A DNA stretch of 64,000 bases from Antarctobacter sediminis (GCF_019218285.1 NZ_JAHUZG010000002.1:1116001-1180000), one strand, 5' to 3'; positions 1 through 8,602 are shown, counted from the first letter of the stretch. Program-made: numbers and translations. The notes: generated by a model not told the origin, from the sequence alone.

Positions 1-1685
1 TGCGGCATGTTGAACCACGGATCCGCGCCCAGCACATTGGCCAGACGAACCATGACCTCGACCGGGACACCCCATTCCGACCAGCTTGCCGTCTGCATCG
101 TCGGGCGTGCGTCCCATCCCGTGACCGGAGAGCCGTTGGTGATCATCCAGTCCATGAACCGGACAACGCGGATGTCTTCTATCCGGGACAGGAAGGTCGG
201 GTTGAACAGCGCGCCCGCCGCAAACAGCGCCTCGTGGTCGCTGCGCAGGATACGGATGTTGCGGATCGGGTTGTCCGGGTCAATCCGGGTGATCGAAAGG
301 GTTACCAACCCTTCGCCCGGTTCATAGGAAAAGGTCACGCGTCCCGGCTCGCGCCGCACCCGCCGCGCCCGACCGACAAACCTGAAATCAGCCTCGCCAT
401 CGTATAGCATCACATAATCGCCGCGCAGGGACTCGGCGTCTTTGGGCTGATTGGTGAGGATCACGGTTTCCAGCGCATCGACACCGTCGGGGATCCGCAG
501 GGGCCAGTCATTTTCATCCAGATGACCGCCAGCGCGCAACTCTTCGGTGCGGACGGCGCCCCATTGATCGCCGATATTGCCGACCCAGCCGCGCGAGGAT
601 TTCATCAGGTCGATAAAGGGATGTTGCGTCGACCAGTCAGAAATCCCGTTCAACCCCAACGCCAGCGCCGGTGGCCCGTCGGGCCGCACACCGCGCGGCG
701 GCAAGGCGATGGGCTGTCGTTCAGGCAGTTCCGCAGGTTTCGCGGCCTCTGGTTCAGGGTCTGCCACCTCGGTCCGGGCTGGCCCCTTTTGAGGTACGGA
801 TTGCCAGATCACCTCGGCCAGCCTGTCATAATTGCTGACCACATCAGGGTGCAGGGTTGCCGGAGGCGCAAAAGACTCTGGCGGCGGGGCGTCATAGATC
901 CAGGCATAGGTCACCATCGCGGCCAGCATGTACAGCGTCGGCGTGCCATGCGGCGAGCTGTCGGTATACAACGCCTCGGCGGGCAGACCTTCCAGCACCC
1001 CGCCGGGCCCAAACACCTCGGCCAAGACCGAGGCGACAGGGATCAGGTCCACCTTTGTATCGGGACGGGTGACGGACAGCACGTTCAGCAAGTCGCGATA
1101 CCATTGGTGATATTCGCCCGCGTTAAACGCGTGATACCGTTCCAGTTGTGCCGCACTGGGCGGAAAGCTGGGGGCGATGGCCCCCATGTCGGCCCAACCC
1201 TCGTAGACGAACAGGCGGGCCTCGGGGCTGTTGACCTCGACCCAGTCGAACAGCCGCTGCACCACACCCAGCGGGCTTTCTGCCTCGGGGTTGTCGCCTT
1301 CGTAGGGCACGTCAGGCAACTGGTACTGGATGAAATTGGCAGGCGTCACGATCACCGCGTCAAAACGCCCGTCGCGAAACGGCCCCTGACCGGGCGACCA
1401 CGCCCCCTGCACACCGGAAAAGGACCAGTTGGCCGTCGGCGGCAGACCATCTGCGAAATTCCTCAGGAACCCCCACTGACCGTCAAGCGCAAGGCTGCGC
1501 CCGTCGGCCTTGGCCATCTCGTTCAGCCAATGCGGGACATTGGTCAGCCGCGACTCCTCGCTGAGGTGATTCACCAGCGAGTTGCCAAAGACATAGACGC
1601 GCGCCGACTGTTGATCGGCCACGACGCCCGTTCCGCCAAATGCCCCCGCCAAAGCCAGCGTGACACCGCCCAGCCATTTGCGCAT
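1..1685 (-). CDS. Secreted SGNH-hydrolase-like protein, C-terminal part outside the window
   Basis: 561 codons are visible and the frame stays open to the window edge. The start is ATG at 1685, preceded by an AGGAAA ribosome site; it opens with a signal peptide (MRKWLGGVTLALAGAFG, then cleavage near VVA). About residue 33 a FGNSL motif stands where SGNH/GDSL hydrolases carry the nucleophile Ser, and a later TDSSPHG motif fits the Asp/His pair at the end of that domain. After a proline/glutamate-rich linker comes a second region (LGLNGISDW..., then a run ending ADPWFNMP) that resembles the C-terminal part of large secreted roseobacter proteins annotated as calcium-binding or glycoside-hydrolase-like. 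The substrate is unknown. The SGNH call is a motif reading; the second domain call is weaker. Confidence 0.7.
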   Translation of the reverse strand, partial: MRKWLGGVTLALAGAFGGTGVVADQQSARVYVFGNSLVNHLSEESRLTNVPHWLNEMAKADGRSLALDGQWGFLRNFADGLPPTANWSFSGVQGAWSPGQGPFRDGRFDAVIVTPANFIQYQLPDVPYEGDNPEAESPLGVVQRLFDWVEVNSPEARLFVYEGWADMGAIAPSFPPSAAQLERYHAFNAGEYHQWYRDLLNVLSVTRPDTKVDLIPVASVLAEVFGPGGVLEGLPAEALYTDSSPHGTPTLYMLAAMVTYAWIYDAPPPESFAPPATLHPDVVSNYDRLAEVIWQSVPQKGPARTEVADPEPEAAKPAELPERQPIALPPRGVRPDGPPALALGLNGISDWSTQHPFIDLMKSSRGWVGNIGDQWGAVRTEELRAGGHLDENDWPLRIPDGVDALETVILTNQPKDAESLRGDYVMLYDGEADFRFVGRARRVRREPGRVTFSYEPGEGLVTLSITRIDPDNPIRNIRILRSDHEALFAAGALFNPTFLSRIEDIRVVRFMDWMITNGSPVTGWDARPTMQTASWSEWGVPVEVMVRLANVLGADPWFNMP

Positions 1686-1790
1686 GGTTTCCTGCCCTGT
1701 TTTTCTTGCCTGCACCGATTATGCCCGAAGCCGCGCCAAGGGCAAAGCAGGCGAAGCCGGACAGGCGGGGATTTGACGTCGATTCATGGG

Positions 1791-1818
1791 TTTTCATTTG
1801 GAAATTGCGACGTATAGT
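1791..1818 (+). promoter_or_regulatory. Candidate sigma-70 promoter of the leuA leader
   Basis: TATAGT at 1813-1818 is a good -10 box and TTTTCA at 1791-1796 a moderate -35 box, with a 16-bp spacer. Transcription would begin about seven bases after the -10 box, that is at or next to the ATG at 1826, so the leader peptide would be read from a leaderless message. There is no Shine-Dalgarno sequence before that ATG, in agreement. This is inferred from sequence only. Confidence 0.45.
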
Positions 1819-1825
1819 GCAGCCC

Positions 1826-1912
1826 ATGACCATGTTCCGCCATAACGCCCTTTCGAACCGCCTTTCGGCGGCTTTCGCGTTTGGCACCGGTCTACTGCTA
1901 ACTCGCCTCTGA
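1826..1912 (+). CDS. leuL: Leucine leader peptide upstream of leuA
   Basis: A 28-codon frame, MTMFRHNALSNRLSAAFAFG followed by TGLLLTRL and TGA. The end carries three consecutive leucine codons (CTA CTG CTA) and a further CTC just before the stop. CTA is rare in such GC-rich genomes, so slow reading under leucine shortage is plausible. The stop codon lies inside the left arm of a perfect 9-bp inverted repeat (1906-1943), the usual geometry of ribosome-controlled attenuation of amino-acid operons. leuA starts 209 bp downstream on the same strand. A second in-frame ATG lies at 1832. The name is by function and position, not by sequence homology. Confidence 0.6.
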   Translation: MTMFRHNALSNRLSAAFAFGTGLLLTRL

Positions 1913-1943
1913 GCGTGGCCCCCTCGGCGCGCGTGCTCAGAGG
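1906..1943 (+). promoter_or_regulatory. Attenuator stem overlapping the leader stop codon
   Basis: CCTCTGAGC (1906-1914) is matched perfectly by GCTCAGAGG (1935-1943) across a 20-nt loop. The left arm includes the last leucine codon and the stop of the leader peptide, so a stalled ribosome would mask it. A second inverted repeat, GGCCGC/GCGGCC at 2019-2046, follows and could be the alternative structure. Neither is followed by a clear U-tract, so whether the termination step is intrinsic or Rho-dependent cannot be said. Confidence 0.5.
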
Positions 1944-2121
1944 AGATGTGTGACGCGCCGGACCCATCACGCACCCGAGTTTGGACACCCCGATGACAGC
2001 TTTCCATGGTCCATTGATGGCCGCAGTCCCGCCCGCTTTCGCGGCCTGTCGTCCCCTGTCCACGGATCACCCCCATTCCGGAGACGCCGCCGCGTCCCGC
2101 CCGCATAGCTGAGGAAAGACC

Positions 2122-3708
2122 ATGAGCACCGAGACAAACGCACCCGCAGAGGCGAACAAAGACAAGGTTGTCATCTTCGACACCACCCTTCGCGACGGCG
2201 AGCAATCGCCCGGCGCCACCATGACCCATGATGAAAAGCTGGAAATTGCCGAGCTTTTGGACGACATGGGCGTCGACATCATCGAAGCAGGCTTCCCCAT
2301 CGCCTCCGAGGGGGATTTCCGCGCCGTGACCGAGATTGCCCAACGGTCCAAGAATTCGGTCATCTGCGGGTTGGCCCGTGCACAGCTTCCCGACATCGAC
2401 CGCTGTTTCGAGGCCGTGAAACATGCCGCCCAACCGCGCATTCACACCTTTATCGGCACATCTCCGCTGCACCGCGCGATCCCGAACCTGACCCAGGACG
2501 AAATGGCCGAGCGTATCGAACAGACGGTCAGTCACGCGCGCAATCTTTGCGACAACGTGCAATGGTCGCCGATGGATGCCACGCGGACCGAATGGGATTA
2601 CCTTTGCCGCGTCGTGGAAATCGCCATCAAGGCGGGCGCCACCACGATCAACATCCCCGATACCGTGGGCTATACCGCGCCGGTAGAAAGCGCCGACCTT
2701 ATCCGCCGCCTGATCGAAACCGTGCCGGGCGCGGATGACGTGGTCTTTGCCACGCATTGCCACAACGACCTTGGCATGGCGACGGCCAACGCCCTTGCCG
2801 CCGTCGCAGGTGGCGCGCGTCAGATCGAATGCACCATCAACGGTCTTGGCGAACGGGCGGGCAACACCGCTTTGGAAGAGGTGGTCATGGCGCTGAAGGT
2901 ACGGGGCGATATCATGCCCTATTACACCGGCATCGACACCAAGAAGATCATGCATATCTCGCGCCGTGTCTCGACCGTGTCGGGCTTTCCGGTGCAGTTC
3001 AACAAGGCCATCGTCGGCAAGAACGCCTTTGCGCATGAATCCGGCATCCATCAGGACGGCATGTTGAAAAACGCCGAAACCTTCGAGATCATGCGCCCCG
3101 AGGACGTGGGCATTGCGGGCACCTCGCTTCCGCTTGGCAAACATTCGGGCCGCGCAGCGCTGCGCGCCAAACTCAAGGATCTTGGGGTCGAGGTCGGGGA
3201 CAACCAGCTCAAGGACATCTTTGTTCGCTTCAAGGATCTGGCCGACCGCAAGAAAGAGGTCTTTGACGACGATATTCTTGCGCTTGTCTCCGCCACCAGC
3301 GGCGAGGCCGATCACCTCCAGCTTGTGAACCTCAAGGTGGTCTGCGGCACCGGCGGCCCTGCCGAGGCGCAGTTGGAAATGGAAATCGACGGCGAAGACC
3401 GCAGCGCCACTTGCCAAGGGGACGGTCCGGTCGACGCCAGCTTTAAGGCGGTCCGCGAACTGCACCCGAACAAGGCGCGCTTGCAGTTGTATCAGGTGCA
3501 TGCCGTGACCGAAGGCACCGATGCGCAGGCCACGGTTTCCGTGCGTCTGGAAGAGGACGGCGTGATTGCCACCGGCCAATCGGCAGACACCGATACCGTG
3601 GTGGCCTCGGTGCGGGCCTATATCCAAGCGCTCAACCGGCTGATCGTACGCCGCAGCCGCGTTGGCCCCGGAGCCGACTCGCGCGAGATTTCCTACAAGG
3701 AATTCTAA
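2122..3708 (+). CDS. leuA: 2-isopropylmalate synthase
   Basis: First committed enzyme of leucine biosynthesis: condenses acetyl-CoA with 2-oxoisovalerate in the cytoplasm. 528 residues, normal for the bacterial family. The N-terminal catalytic barrel begins with the HMGL-like signature FDTTLRDGEQSPGA; the metal-binding HCHNDLG and the GLGERAGN signature follow in order. The C-terminal region (from about residue 380) corresponds to the allosteric leucine-binding domain. The start ATG has GAGGAAAG eight bases upstream. It is preceded by a probable leucine-sensing attenuator and followed by a strong terminator, so it appears to be transcribed alone; leuB, leuC and leuD are not in the window. Confidence 0.97.
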   Translation: MSTETNAPAEANKDKVVIFDTTLRDGEQSPGATMTHDEKLEIAELLDDMGVDIIEAGFPIASEGDFRAVTEIAQRSKNSVICGLARAQLPDIDRCFEAVKHAAQPRIHTFIGTSPLHRAIPNLTQDEMAERIEQTVSHARNLCDNVQWSPMDATRTEWDYLCRVVEIAIKAGATTINIPDTVGYTAPVESADLIRRLIETVPGADDVVFATHCHNDLGMATANALAAVAGGARQIECTINGLGERAGNTALEEVVMALKVRGDIMPYYTGIDTKKIMHISRRVSTVSGFPVQFNKAIVGKNAFAHESGIHQDGMLKNAETFEIMRPEDVGIAGTSLPLGKHSGRAALRAKLKDLGVEVGDNQLKDIFVRFKDLADRKKEVFDDDILALVSATSGEADHLQLVNLKVVCGTGGPAEAQLEMEIDGEDRSATCQGDGPVDASFKAVRELHPNKARLQLYQVHAVTEGTDAQATVSVRLEEDGVIATGQSADTDTVVASVRAYIQALNRLIVRRSRVGPGADSREISYKEF

Positions 3709-3715
3709 GGAACAT

Positions 3716-3745
3716 GCGCCGCCGGTCCCGTACCGGCGGCGTTTG
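3716..3745 (+). terminator. Rho-independent terminator of leuA
   Basis: A 10-bp GC-rich stem (3717-3726 with 3732-3741, core CGCCGCCGGT) with a five-base loop is followed by TTT, eight bases after the leuA stop. It lies between convergent genes. Confidence 0.8.
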
Positions 3746-3751
3746 CAAATC

Positions 3752-4192
3752 TCAGGCGCGGTGGAAACTTTCCAGCGTGCCGCCACCAACGAGGTGATCC
3801 AGCAGCATCCGGCGAGTGACCGCATCCGCCCGCTGCACTGCGCGCAGTTCAGCCGGTGTCAGGTCGCGGCGTACAAACCCGCGGTTTTCCATACAGCGGT
3901 CCATGGCGTTGATTTCACCGTTGTAGCGCAGGTTTGGCGCGTTGGACGCCACCACGATCGGACCGACGACCAGACCACCCCAAAGCACGCTGCCGACATA
4001 GTGACCGGCCAGCGAAGACTGGCCTGCCTTTTGCGCCTGCAACGAACAGGCGTCAAAGGCCGCGCGCGCGCCTTCCAGGTTGGCACCAGCCTGAAATGGC
4101 ACCGATGGGCCACGGACATCCGCGGCGCATCCGGTCAGAACGGCAGTGAAGAAAAGCGCGGCGACCGCGCGCATCGAGACAAGACTATTCAT
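3752..4192 (-). CDS. Small lipoprotein with a glycine-rich hydrophobic core
   Basis: 146 residues. The N-terminus is a lipoprotein signal (VAALFFTAVLTGC), with the acylated cysteine at about residue 22. In the middle a hydrophobic stretch GSVLWGGLVVGPIVVAS resembles the glycine-zipper segments of small envelope lipoproteins, and two further cysteines (FDACS, DRCMENRG) could form a disulfide. It converges on leuA and shares a terminator region with it; upstream lies ggt in the same direction, 138 bp away. An alternative start at residue 7 lacks a ribosome site. No named family is recognised; an envelope structural role is only a guess. Confidence 0.7.
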   Translation of the reverse strand: MNSLVSMRAVAALFFTAVLTGCAADVRGPSVPFQAGANLEGARAAFDACSLQAQKAGQSSLAGHYVGSVLWGGLVVGPIVVASNAPNLRYNGEINAMDRCMENRGFVRRDLTPAELRAVQRADAVTRRMLLDHLVGGGTLESFHRA

Positions 4193-4330
4193 GTCTCCAG
4201 CGTTTAGGCCTGCGGCCAGATCCGCACAAGCGCCATGTTTCTCAGATGCTTACCCGGTCCGGGTGGCTTTGGGCAAACCACGCCTGCCCATATTGGCGGC
4301 GCCCCGAAAAATCCGGAGCGCCTCTCTTCG

Positions 4331-6118
4331 TTATTCGCCCAGCGCAATGCCTTCGCGGCGTGGGTCAGCCCCGCCCAACAGACCGTCCGGTCCGATGGAA
4401 ATCGCATGCAGACCCGAGTTCAGGTCCCGCACATTGGTTTCGAACCCAAGATCGCCCAGCATCCCCGCGTAATCCGCCATGGGGGTTCCGGCCTCCAGAT
4501 CGAAGGTGCCAAACCGGTTCACGCCATGCGGCATTGCCACGGCTTGTTGCACGTCCATACCCCAATCCACATGCGCGATGATCGCCTGCGCCACGTAACC
4601 GATGATCCGCGATCCGCCGGGCGACCCGATCACCAGCACCGGTTCGCCATCCTTCAGCACGATGGTCGGCGCCATCGAAGAACGCGGACGCTTGCCCGGC
4701 GCAATGGCGTTTGCAATCGGCACGCCATCGGAATGCGACCGGAAGGAGAAGTCCGTCAGTTCGTTGTTCAGCATGAAGCCATTGGTCATCAACCGCGAAC
4801 CAAAGCCATTCTCGATCGTGGTCGTCATCGACAAGGCATTGCCATACTGGTCAACGATCGAGATATGCGAGGTCGAGGGCAGTTCGAGGCTTTCATCATC
4901 TGCCCAGAGCATCGCATGATCCCATGCCGGCATCCCGGGGCTGACCTCTGGCAGGGCATCATCGCCCTCCAGCAATTTGGCCCGCTCGGAAAGGTAGGCC
5001 GGATCGACCAGCCCCTTGGTCGGCATCGGCACGAAATCGCTGTCCGCCATGTACCGGCCACGGTCCGCAAACGCGAGACGCGAGGCGTCACCGATCTTGC
5101 GCCAGGTCTGCGGGTCATCCATGGCTCCGGGATCGGATGCATCCAGCATGCCAAGGATCTGGCCAACGGTCAGCGCGCCGGAGGACGGCGGCCCCATGCC
5201 ACAGACGTCGTGGCCCCGGAACGGTGCGCAGACCGCCGGGCGCTCTTTGACCGAATAGGCGGCAAGGTCGGCAAGGCTCAGAACGCCGGGGTTGGCTTCG
5301 AACCCTTGCACCGTGTCGACGATGTCCTGTGCGATCTCGCCCTGATAGATCGCCGATGCGCCTTCGGCTGCCATGCGCCGCATGACATTGGCATAGGCCG
5401 GATTGCGCAGGACCGAGCCTTCGGCGATCGGTTCGCCGCCGGGGAAGAAATAATCGGTGGTTTCCGCGTGACGTCCCAAACGGTCCGCATCCGAGGCAAC
5501 CAGCCCCGCAAGCCGCGGCGACACTTCAAAGCCGTCTTCGGCCAATGCGGCGGCCGCGTCAAAAAGGCTGGCCCACTCGGACTTGCCCCAGCGTTCATGC
5601 GCGGCCTGCATCAGTGCGGGGGTGCCGGGCACACCGACTGACCGACCGCCGACAACCGCGTCAAAGAATTTCAGCGGTTCGCCGTTGTCGTCCTGAAACA
5701 GACGCGGCGTGGCGGCAAAAGGCGCGGTTTCCCGGCCATCCAGCGTTGTGATCTCTCCGGTTTCGCCATCCAGCCAGACAAGGAATGCCCCGCCACCAAT
5801 ACCCGAGCTTTGCGGTTCGACCAGACCAAGCACGGTTTGCACCGCGACCATGGCATCCGCTGCCGTGCCGCCCGCGCGCAGCACCGCGGCCCCGGCGCTG
5901 ACCGCATGGGGGTTGGCCGCCGCAACCATCCAGTTCTGTGCCGCGACAGGCTGGCCCGCCGCCTTGGCGTCAAGCGCTGCGGCCACCTCGTCCGACAAGG
6001 TGGCAAAGCCGCCGGTACCCGCATGGGCCGCTTCGGGCGCCACCGTGTCCGTCGATTGTTGTGCTGATACCGCGCCTGCTGTCATCAACAGCAGCGCGGC
6101 CAGATTCGTGATCTTCAT
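4331..6118 (-). CDS. ggt: Gamma-glutamyltransferase
   Basis: Periplasmic enzyme that cleaves glutathione and other gamma-glutamyl amides. 595 residues with a signal peptide (MKITNLAALLLMTAGAVSAQ). The ATG at 6118 is chosen because GGGAGGTGATC precedes it; a codon for Met three residues earlier has no ribosome site. The large subunit opens with AANPHAVSAGAAVLRAGGTA, typical of the family. The autocleavage site is at Thr416 in PSTSHISIVD, where the small subunit starts; the GSPGGSRII oxyanion-hole region follows. It probably recycles periplasmic glutathione or salvages cysteine. It stands alone; the next gene upstream is separated by a terminator. Confidence 0.95.
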   Translation of the reverse strand: MKITNLAALLLMTAGAVSAQQSTDTVAPEAAHAGTGGFATLSDEVAAALDAKAAGQPVAAQNWMVAAANPHAVSAGAAVLRAGGTAADAMVAVQTVLGLVEPQSSGIGGGAFLVWLDGETGEITTLDGRETAPFAATPRLFQDDNGEPLKFFDAVVGGRSVGVPGTPALMQAAHERWGKSEWASLFDAAAALAEDGFEVSPRLAGLVASDADRLGRHAETTDYFFPGGEPIAEGSVLRNPAYANVMRRMAAEGASAIYQGEIAQDIVDTVQGFEANPGVLSLADLAAYSVKERPAVCAPFRGHDVCGMGPPSSGALTVGQILGMLDASDPGAMDDPQTWRKIGDASRLAFADRGRYMADSDFVPMPTKGLVDPAYLSERAKLLEGDDALPEVSPGMPAWDHAMLWADDESLELPSTSHISIVDQYGNALSMTTTIENGFGSRLMTNGFMLNNELTDFSFRSHSDGVPIANAIAPGKRPRSSMAPTIVLKDGEPVLVIGSPGGSRIIGYVAQAIIAHVDWGMDVQQAVAMPHGVNRFGTFDLEAGTPMADYAGMLGDLGFETNVRDLNSGLHAISIGPDGLLGGADPRREGIALGE

Positions 6119-6193
6119 GACGATCACCTCCCAGTTGCGTCTCCTGATACGCAGTCAATCAGGAGACTGTGGGAAGCGATAGCCTTGATCTTT

Positions 6194-6217
6194 AAAAAGG
6201 CGAAGTTACGCCTTTTT
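6194..6217. terminator. Bidirectional terminator at the phnA stop codon
   Basis: AAAAAGGCG (6194-6202) and CGCCTTTTT (6209-6217) form a 9-bp stem around a six-base loop, with the stop codon of the PhnA-like gene in the loop. A-tract and T-tract make it symmetrical. Confidence 0.75.
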
Positions 6218-6718
6218 CACGAACTTGGTCAGGATGACGATTCGCTGACCTTCGACCCGGCCCGAGATATGTTCGGCGTTGTCCGGTTCCAGCGAGATCC
6301 GGCGCACGGCAGTGCCCTGTTTGGCCGTGAAACCCGCCCCCTTGACCGGCAGCGCCTTGATCAGCGTGACCGTATCGCCGTCCGACAGGATCGCGCCGTT
6401 GCAATCGCGATGAATGACCGCTTCGCTTGGCGCGTCCTCGGCCTTGGCCCAATCCAGCACATCCGGTTCCAGATAGGCCATGTCCAGAACGTCACGTGCC
6501 CATGCCGTATTCAACCGGTTCAACAAACGCCACGCGATGACCTGTTCCGCGGGTTCGGTGCTCCAGATCGCTTCGTTCAGGCATTGCCAGTGCGGGCCGT
6601 CCTCGGGTGCGGCCTCCAGCCCGGCCCGGCAGGTGGCGCAAAGCGCGACACTCAGATCCTTGGGAGCAACGGTGACGGGCGCGGTGTCTTCGGCCTTGCA
6701 CAGGGCACAATGGGTCAT
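6206..6718 (-). CDS. phnA: PhnA/YjdM-type zinc-ribbon protein
   Basis: 170 residues. The N-terminus has two CxxC pairs (HCALCK and CATC, about residues 4-30), a zinc ribbon; the C-terminal half has the conserved PhnA-family core (RDCNGAILSDGDTVTLIKAL, then VKGAGF and ISGRVEGQRIVILTKFVKK). In spite of the name, family members are found in many bacteria without phosphonate pathways and no phosphonate gene lies here, so the role is unknown; the fold is an SH3-like barrel. The start is ATG at 6718 with a poor ribosome site. It is flanked by terminators on both sides and so is likely monocistronic. Confidence 0.85.
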   Translation of the reverse strand: MTHCALCKAEDTAPVTVAPKDLSVALCATCRAGLEAAPEDGPHWQCLNEAIWSTEPAEQVIAWRLLNRLNTAWARDVLDMAYLEPDVLDWAKAEDAPSEAVIHRDCNGAILSDGDTVTLIKALPVKGAGFTAKQGTAVRRISLEPDNAEHISGRVEGQRIVILTKFVKKA

Positions 6719-6805
6719 GGCAGGATCTTTTTCGGTTTCGTTCTACGCCTCTCCTGCGCCTTTGCGGTACGGCTGTCCATGCGGCGCAAGGTATCCCAAA
6801 GCAGC

Positions 6806-6833
6806 AAAAAGGGCGCCACTCCGACGGCGCCCC
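6806..6833 (-). terminator. Terminator of the hydroxyacid dehydrogenase gene
   Basis: Read on the minus strand, a GGGCGCC/GGCGCCC stem with an eight-base loop is followed by TTTTTG, a canonical intrinsic terminator 45 bp after the stop codon of the gene at 6878. Confidence 0.8.
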
Positions 6834-6877
6834 GCGCAAGAATCGAGATCCGCAGGCCGCGCCGGGCCTGCCCACGC

Positions 6878-7864
6878 TTATAGCATCGCGGGTACAACCT
6901 GATCCGGCGGGCGGTGCCCGTCGTCGAAGGTCTTGATATTGATGATCACCTTTTCGCCCATCTCGACGCGGCCTTCCTCGGTCGCCGATCCCATGTGCGG
7001 CAGCATCACGACATTGGGCATGTTCCGCAGATCCGGGTTCCCGGCAAGCCCGTGTTCGTAGACGTCCAGACCCGCGCCCGCCAGTTGCCCCGCTTTCAGC
7101 ATACGGGTCAGGGCGTTTTCGTCGATCACCTCCCCGCGCGAGGTGTTCACGATCACGGCGCTGGGTTTCATCAGTTGCAACCGCCGCGCGTTGAGCAGGT
7201 GGTAGGTGCTGGGCGTGGACGGGCAGTTGACGCTGATCATGTCCATACGCGCAACCATCTGGTCAAGGCTTTCCCAATAGGTTGCCTCCAGCGCCTCTTC
7301 GATCTCGGGGCGCAGGCGGTGGCGATTGTGGTAATGCACCTGCATCCCAAAGGCCGCCGCCCGGCGAGCCACGGCCTGACCGATCCGGCCCATGCCAAGG
7401 ATGCCCAGACGCTTGCCCCCCATCCGGTGGCCCAGAAACGCCGTGGGCGCCCAGCCGTCCCAGTTGCCCTCTTGCATGACCTTCAGGCCTTCCTGAATGC
7501 GACGCGTCACACCCAGCATCAGCGCCATGACCATATCGGCGGTATCCTCTGTCACCACGCCGGGCGTGTTCGACACAAGGATCCCCCGCGACCGGGCCGT
7601 GGACACGTCGATATGATCGAAACCGGCGCCGAAATTGGCGATCAGTTTCAACCGATCCCCTGCCTGCCCGATCAGACCGGCGTCGATACGATCCGTGACC
7701 GTCGGCACCAGCACATCGGCGGATTGCACCGCATCGACCAGTTCGCCACGGGTCATGGGCGTATCATCCGTTCGCAGCTTTGCGTCGAACAGTTCGGTGA
7801 GCCGTGTCTCGACCACTTCGGGCAAGCGTCGCGTCACGACAACACTCAGACGTTTTGATGGCAT
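6878..7864 (-). CDS. D-2-hydroxyacid dehydrogenase, glyoxylate/hydroxypyruvate reductase type
   Basis: 328 residues, NAD(P)H-dependent reductase of small 2-oxoacids. The Rossmann motif is GILGMGRIGQAVARR (about residue 150). The catalytic triad of the family is visible: Arg in NTSRGEVID, Glu in AGLDVYEHG and His in LPHMGSAT. It is closest in style to alphaproteobacterial glyoxylate reductases used in C2 and photorespiration-like metabolism, but phosphoglycerate dehydrogenase-like paralogues look similar; the lack of an ACT domain argues against SerA. The start is ATG at 7864 with GGGGAGAGG upstream. Divergent from the SH3 gene. Confidence 0.88.
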   Translation of the reverse strand: MPSKRLSVVVTRRLPEVVETRLTELFDAKLRTDDTPMTRGELVDAVQSADVLVPTVTDRIDAGLIGQAGDRLKLIANFGAGFDHIDVSTARSRGILVSNTPGVVTEDTADMVMALMLGVTRRIQEGLKVMQEGNWDGWAPTAFLGHRMGGKRLGILGMGRIGQAVARRAAAFGMQVHYHNRHRLRPEIEEALEATYWESLDQMVARMDMISVNCPSTPSTYHLLNARRLQLMKPSAVIVNTSRGEVIDENALTRMLKAGQLAGAGLDVYEHGLAGNPDLRNMPNVVMLPHMGSATEEGRVEMGEKVIINIKTFDDGHRPPDQVVPAML

Positions 7865-7972
7865 TCAGCCTCTCCCCAAACTTCCCCTGCGGGTCCCTCG
7901 GGCGGTAGACTGCGACAGGAAAGGACGGGGCACAAGAACCCCGCCGGAAAAACTGAGCAGGACTTGAAAACC

Positions 7973-8470
7973 ATGTTCAAACAAGCGATCGCCGCGGCGG
8001 TGGCGCTGGCCATGCTGGCCGGGTCCGGGTGGGCCGGACAGGATCGGGGGCCGGTCACGAATCTGCCTTTGCCGCGTTTTGTTTCGTTAAAGGCCTCCGA
8101 GGGCAACGTGCGGCGCGGGCCGTCGCTGACACATCGGATCGACTGGGTCTACAAGCGGCGCGGCATGCCGCTGGAGATCACGGCGGAACACGGCCACTGG
8201 CGCCGTGTCCGCGACCGCGACGGCGCGGGCGGCTGGGTGCATTATTCGCTGCTGTCTGGTGCGCGGACGGTCATCGTGGAACGCGACATGTTAAGCCTTT
8301 TCCGCCGTCCCGACCCGGAAAGCGCCGTGGTGGCACGTCTGGAACTGGGCGTTATCGCGCGATTGGGCGATTGCGGCCCCGAATGGTGCCGTCTGACCGC
8401 CTCGGGCTATCGCGGCTGGGTCGACAAGCGGGCGCTCTGGGGCGTCGGGCTGGACGAAATCCGCGAGTAA
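7973..8470 (+). CDS. Periplasmic SH3-domain protein
   Basis: 165 residues with a clear signal peptide (MFKQAIAAAVALAMLAGSGW). Two bacterial SH3-like repeats follow: the first around LKASEGNVRRGPSLTHRIDW to VHYSLL, the second around LSLFRRPDPESAV to GWVDKRALWG. Such proteins bind cell-wall or envelope partners. The ATG at 7973 is chosen because an AGGA ribosome site lies nine bases before it; a TTG nine bases upstream is too close to that site. The gene stands alone between a divergent dehydrogenase and a convergent ClpP-like gene. The partner is unknown. Confidence 0.85.
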   Translation: MFKQAIAAAVALAMLAGSGWAGQDRGPVTNLPLPRFVSLKASEGNVRRGPSLTHRIDWVYKRRGMPLEITAEHGHWRRVRDRDGAGGWVHYSLLSGARTVIVERDMLSLFRRPDPESAVVARLELGVIARLGDCGPEWCRLTASGYRGWVDKRALWGVGLDEIRE

Positions 8471-8490
8471 CACCGACCGCGCCCGGAAAG

Positions 8491-8578
8491 GCTGTCCACG
8501 TGTGGACAGCTTAGGAATGCGTGAAATCAACGTGTTACAGCGGCGGTTGATCGTTTTCCGGGTGACCAACCGGAAAAC
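8491..8578. terminator. Two consecutive perfect hairpins between convergent genes
   Basis: GCTGTCCAC/GTGGACAGC (8491-8510, two-base loop) and GTTTTCCGG/CCGGAAAAC (8553-8578, eight-base loop) are both perfect 9-bp inverted repeats. They sit in the 132-bp space between the stop codons of the SH3 gene and the ClpP-like gene. They lack long U-tracts but probably act as two-way transcription stops. Confidence 0.5.
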
Positions 8579-8602
8579 AGCACCCACCGCCGCTGCCACG
8601 GA

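Noticed and set aside
522-1817. A 431-codon plus-strand frame opposite the secreted SGNH-like gene
   Set aside because: The minus-strand frame has a signal peptide, ribosome site and plausible motifs; the plus frame is arginine-rich shadow sequence.
1483-3825. A 780-codon open frame on the minus strand across leuA
   Set aside because: It lies antisense to leuA, has no family features, and such long shadow frames are normal in GC-rich DNA.
7964-7972. TTG start of the SH3 gene
   Set aside because: The AGGA site is only two bases away from this TTG, whereas the ATG at 7973 has proper spacing and a better signal peptide start.
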